From: an uncultured Allobaculum sp.
GTDB lineage: Bacteria; Bacillota_I; Bacilli_A; Erysipelotrichales; Erysipelotrichaceae
DNA length: 6,244 nt
Reading direction: 5' to 3'
NCBI GenBank assembly: GCA_948467695.1
Contig: CAOKFJ010000119.1
Location: forward strand, 1-6,244
Part shown: positions 4,718 through 6,244 of the stretch, piece after piece
How the letters are laid out: each line of letters opens with the position of its first letter
Numbering within the stretch: position 1 is the first letter of the stretch
Notes under the pieces: generated by a model
What the model saw: only the letters and a program-made list of their open reading frames with translations
What the model was told of the DNA's origin: nothing
The model's database searches: none
Translations under genes and position numbers: made by a program

Positions 4718-6244
4718 ATATTTTCACTCTCCAGTAATTCATCCACATCATCGCGCTCGAATCCCTGACGCAGACAGTACGTCCGGATTTTATAGCGCTT
4801 CTGTTCAGGCGGTTTCGAGGCATACAGACGGCACGCTTTGCCGAATGCCGCATGCAGCGCGGTCGCATCCGCGTCTTCCTCGAATACCAGTTCTTCTGCA
4901 GCTTCTTTGGCCGCATCGACTGAATAGCCGCGGGCCAGAAGCTTCTGCACGATTGTACGCCGTTTTTCGCGTGTGGACTTGGTTTTGATGGTTTTCGCCA
5001 GACGGTGCGCCATCTGCACCGCATTGCTCTTTTCCTGATCGGCAGACAGCGTGCCGCACGCCTCTTCGATAATCGAGCGGTCGATACCGGCTTTGTACAG
5101 TTTGTCCTGCACCTGCCGGCGGCTCAGACCGCACGACTGATAGTAGTCGGCTTTATCATGCGCGTATCTGGCGTCATTGATGCGCCCGGCGGCAACCAGT
5201 TCGTCGCCGACCTGGTTAGCGATCGCCATCGACGCGCGCAGCTTGAGCACGCAATAGTCGACCGCCTGCTTGCGCGTCATGTCGCGTCTTGCCAGACGGT
5301 TTTTGGTTTTGTACATGCACCAGAAGAACTCCTGCAGATCGAGATAGCTTCGCATCATGTAGGCGTCCAGGCGTGTATGCAGGGAAATCTTCAGTTCGAA
5401 ATAGTCTTCGAGCGGAAGCAGAAGCTTGACGGGTTCGTCCGACGAATCACGCACCAGGCGCAGAAGGACATAATCCCCGCTCAGCTGGATTTTTTCAACT
5501 TCAAATGTTTTCGAGTAGTCTTCGATCGCCTGTTTGTAGACCATCTGAATCGATGAAGCGAAATTCTCGGCAGTAAAAGGCTGAATGCGGCGCACGCACT
5601 CGGCGCGGTTCGCTTTTCGCTGCTCATCATCCAGTGCCGCAAACGCGGCGATTTTTTCATTGAGCTCTTCGGCGGTATCGAAATAATAGCCGGTCAGCCC
5701 CTCATCAAGCAGGCCATCGAGCACATCGTCGCGTCTGCCGAAGACCATATTGCCCGCGGCAAGCGCTTCAAGATACGTCATGCCCTGCGTTTCGGAAAGA
5801 GAAGCCGAGACAAACGCATCAAAGGCTTTGTAGAACAGACCGACGTCGGCAGGATCGGCCGCGCCAAGAAATGTCACGCGGTCTAGGGCGTTTTTCTCGA
5901 TAGCGTATTCCTGGTAGTAGTCTTCGTCCGGACCAGCGCCGACAACCGCCAGGCGCACGTGTCTGTTTTCGTTCTGCGCAATCGCATCGATCACCATCTC
6001 GAGCGATTTTTCTTTGGCCAGGCGCCCGATAAACACCAGAATGATATCCTCCGGATCCTGGCTGACGCGCGCGCGGATTTCGCTGATGCGTTCGTCGTTT
6101 TCATCGACACCGGTAAACTTCTCGAGATCGAGTCCCGATGGAATGACATAGATCGGCGCGAGAACGCCATAATCCAGCAGCGCGTCGCGTGTTTTTTCAG
6201 AAGGCGCGACAACTGCCTGCACACTGTTGCACACTTTGCGGCTT
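4714..6244 (-). CDS. GT4 glycosyltransferase fused to a RecX-like region, 5'-partial
   Basis: The frame is open to the right edge, so the true start and roughly 150-180 N-terminal residues of a GT4 enzyme lie outside. Counting from a GTG at 6234, residues 9-240 form the nucleotide-sugar-binding half of a GT4 (GT-B fold) transferase. They show APSEKT (10-15), IPSGLDLEKF (31-40), GRLAKEKS (70-77), VVGAGPDEDYY (98-108) and an E-x7-E pair at E148/E156 within SETQGMTYLEALAAG. The wording of that motif resembles Firmicutes diacylglycerol glucosyl/galactosyltransferases that make membrane glycolipids; the substrate is inferred. Residues about 243-506 then read as a whole RecX protein: a beta-rich start (KIQLSGDYVLLRLV), followed by three-helix repeats including GRINDARYAHDKADYY and GLSRRQVQDKLYKAGID. 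RecX family proteins modulate RecA. No stop, frameshift or internal ribosome site separates the halves. The TGA stop overlaps the next gene's ATG. The domain calls are firm; the joint function is unknown. Confidence 0.88.
   Translation of the reverse strand, partial: SRKVCNSVQAVVAPSEKTRDALLDYGVLAPIYVIPSGLDLEKFTGVDENDERISEIRARVSQDPEDIILVFIGRLAKEKSLEMVIDAIAQNENRHVRLAVVGAGPDEDYYQEYAIEKNALDRVTFLGAADPADVGLFYKAFDAFVSASLSETQGMTYLEALAAGNMVFGRRDDVLDGLLDEGLTGYYFDTAEELNEKIAAFAALDDEQRKANRAECVRRIQPFTAENFASSIQMVYKQAIEDYSKTFEVEKIQLSGDYVLLRLVRDSSDEPVKLLLPLEDYFELKISLHTRLDAYMMRSYLDLQEFFWCMYKTKNRLARRDMTRKQAVDYCVLKLRASMAIANQVGDELVAAGRINDARYAHDKADYYQSCGLSRRQVQDKLYKAGIDRSIIEEACGTLSADQEKSNAVQMAHRLAKTIKTKSTREKRRTIVQKLLARGYSVDAAKEAAEELVFEEDADATALHAAFGKACRLYASKPPEQKRYKIRTYCLRQGFERDDVDELLESENI
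4727..4732 (-). promoter_or_regulatory. Ribosome binding site of the yhaM-like gene
   Basis: GGAGAG on the minus strand, 9 bases before the ATG at 4717, embedded in the last codons of the glycosyltransferase-RecX gene. Together with the ATGA overlap it supports the chosen start and coupled translation. Confidence 0.8.

Overview
The window carries five genes, all read leftwards (minus strand). Their family content suggests a low-to-moderate GC member of the Firmicutes, with GC near 50% by eye. Strong AGGAGG-type ribosome binding sites, a YhaM-type nuclease and a GT4 glycolipid-type glycosyltransferase all fit that group. An Erysipelotrichia-like genome is my best guess, from general resemblance only. 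I see no phage, insertion sequence, CRISPR or RNA gene that I can support.

Right part (3416-6244): a glycosyltransferase whose C-terminal half is a full-length RecX-like region enters from the right edge, so its N-terminus is missing. It overlaps by four bases (ATGA) with a YhaM-type HD-domain 3'-5' exoribonuclease that carries an unusual charged tail of about 125 residues. A 10-bp hairpin with a T-run (3316-3344) ends this unit.

Middle (1839-3416): rimO, the ribosomal protein S12 methylthiotransferase, forms its own unit. Ahead of it lies a stretch with three small inverted repeats, one a perfect 14-bp palindrome. A long hairpin terminator (1835-1880) follows it.

Left part (1-1838): after a 261-base gene-free leader with a TATAAT box and two hairpins come a trimeric-type dUTPase and, 131 bases further on, a Cof-type HAD phosphatase. 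No terminator is visible between them. A symmetric hairpin (69-98) ends this unit. The first 68 bases hold no gene I can call.

Most of the window is housekeeping: nucleotide-pool cleaning, RNA decay, ribosome modification and glycolipid synthesis. The points that stand out are the glycosyltransferase-RecX fusion, the YhaM tail, a dUTPase with a degenerate fifth motif and an insertion, and the structured intergenic regions before rimO and dut.
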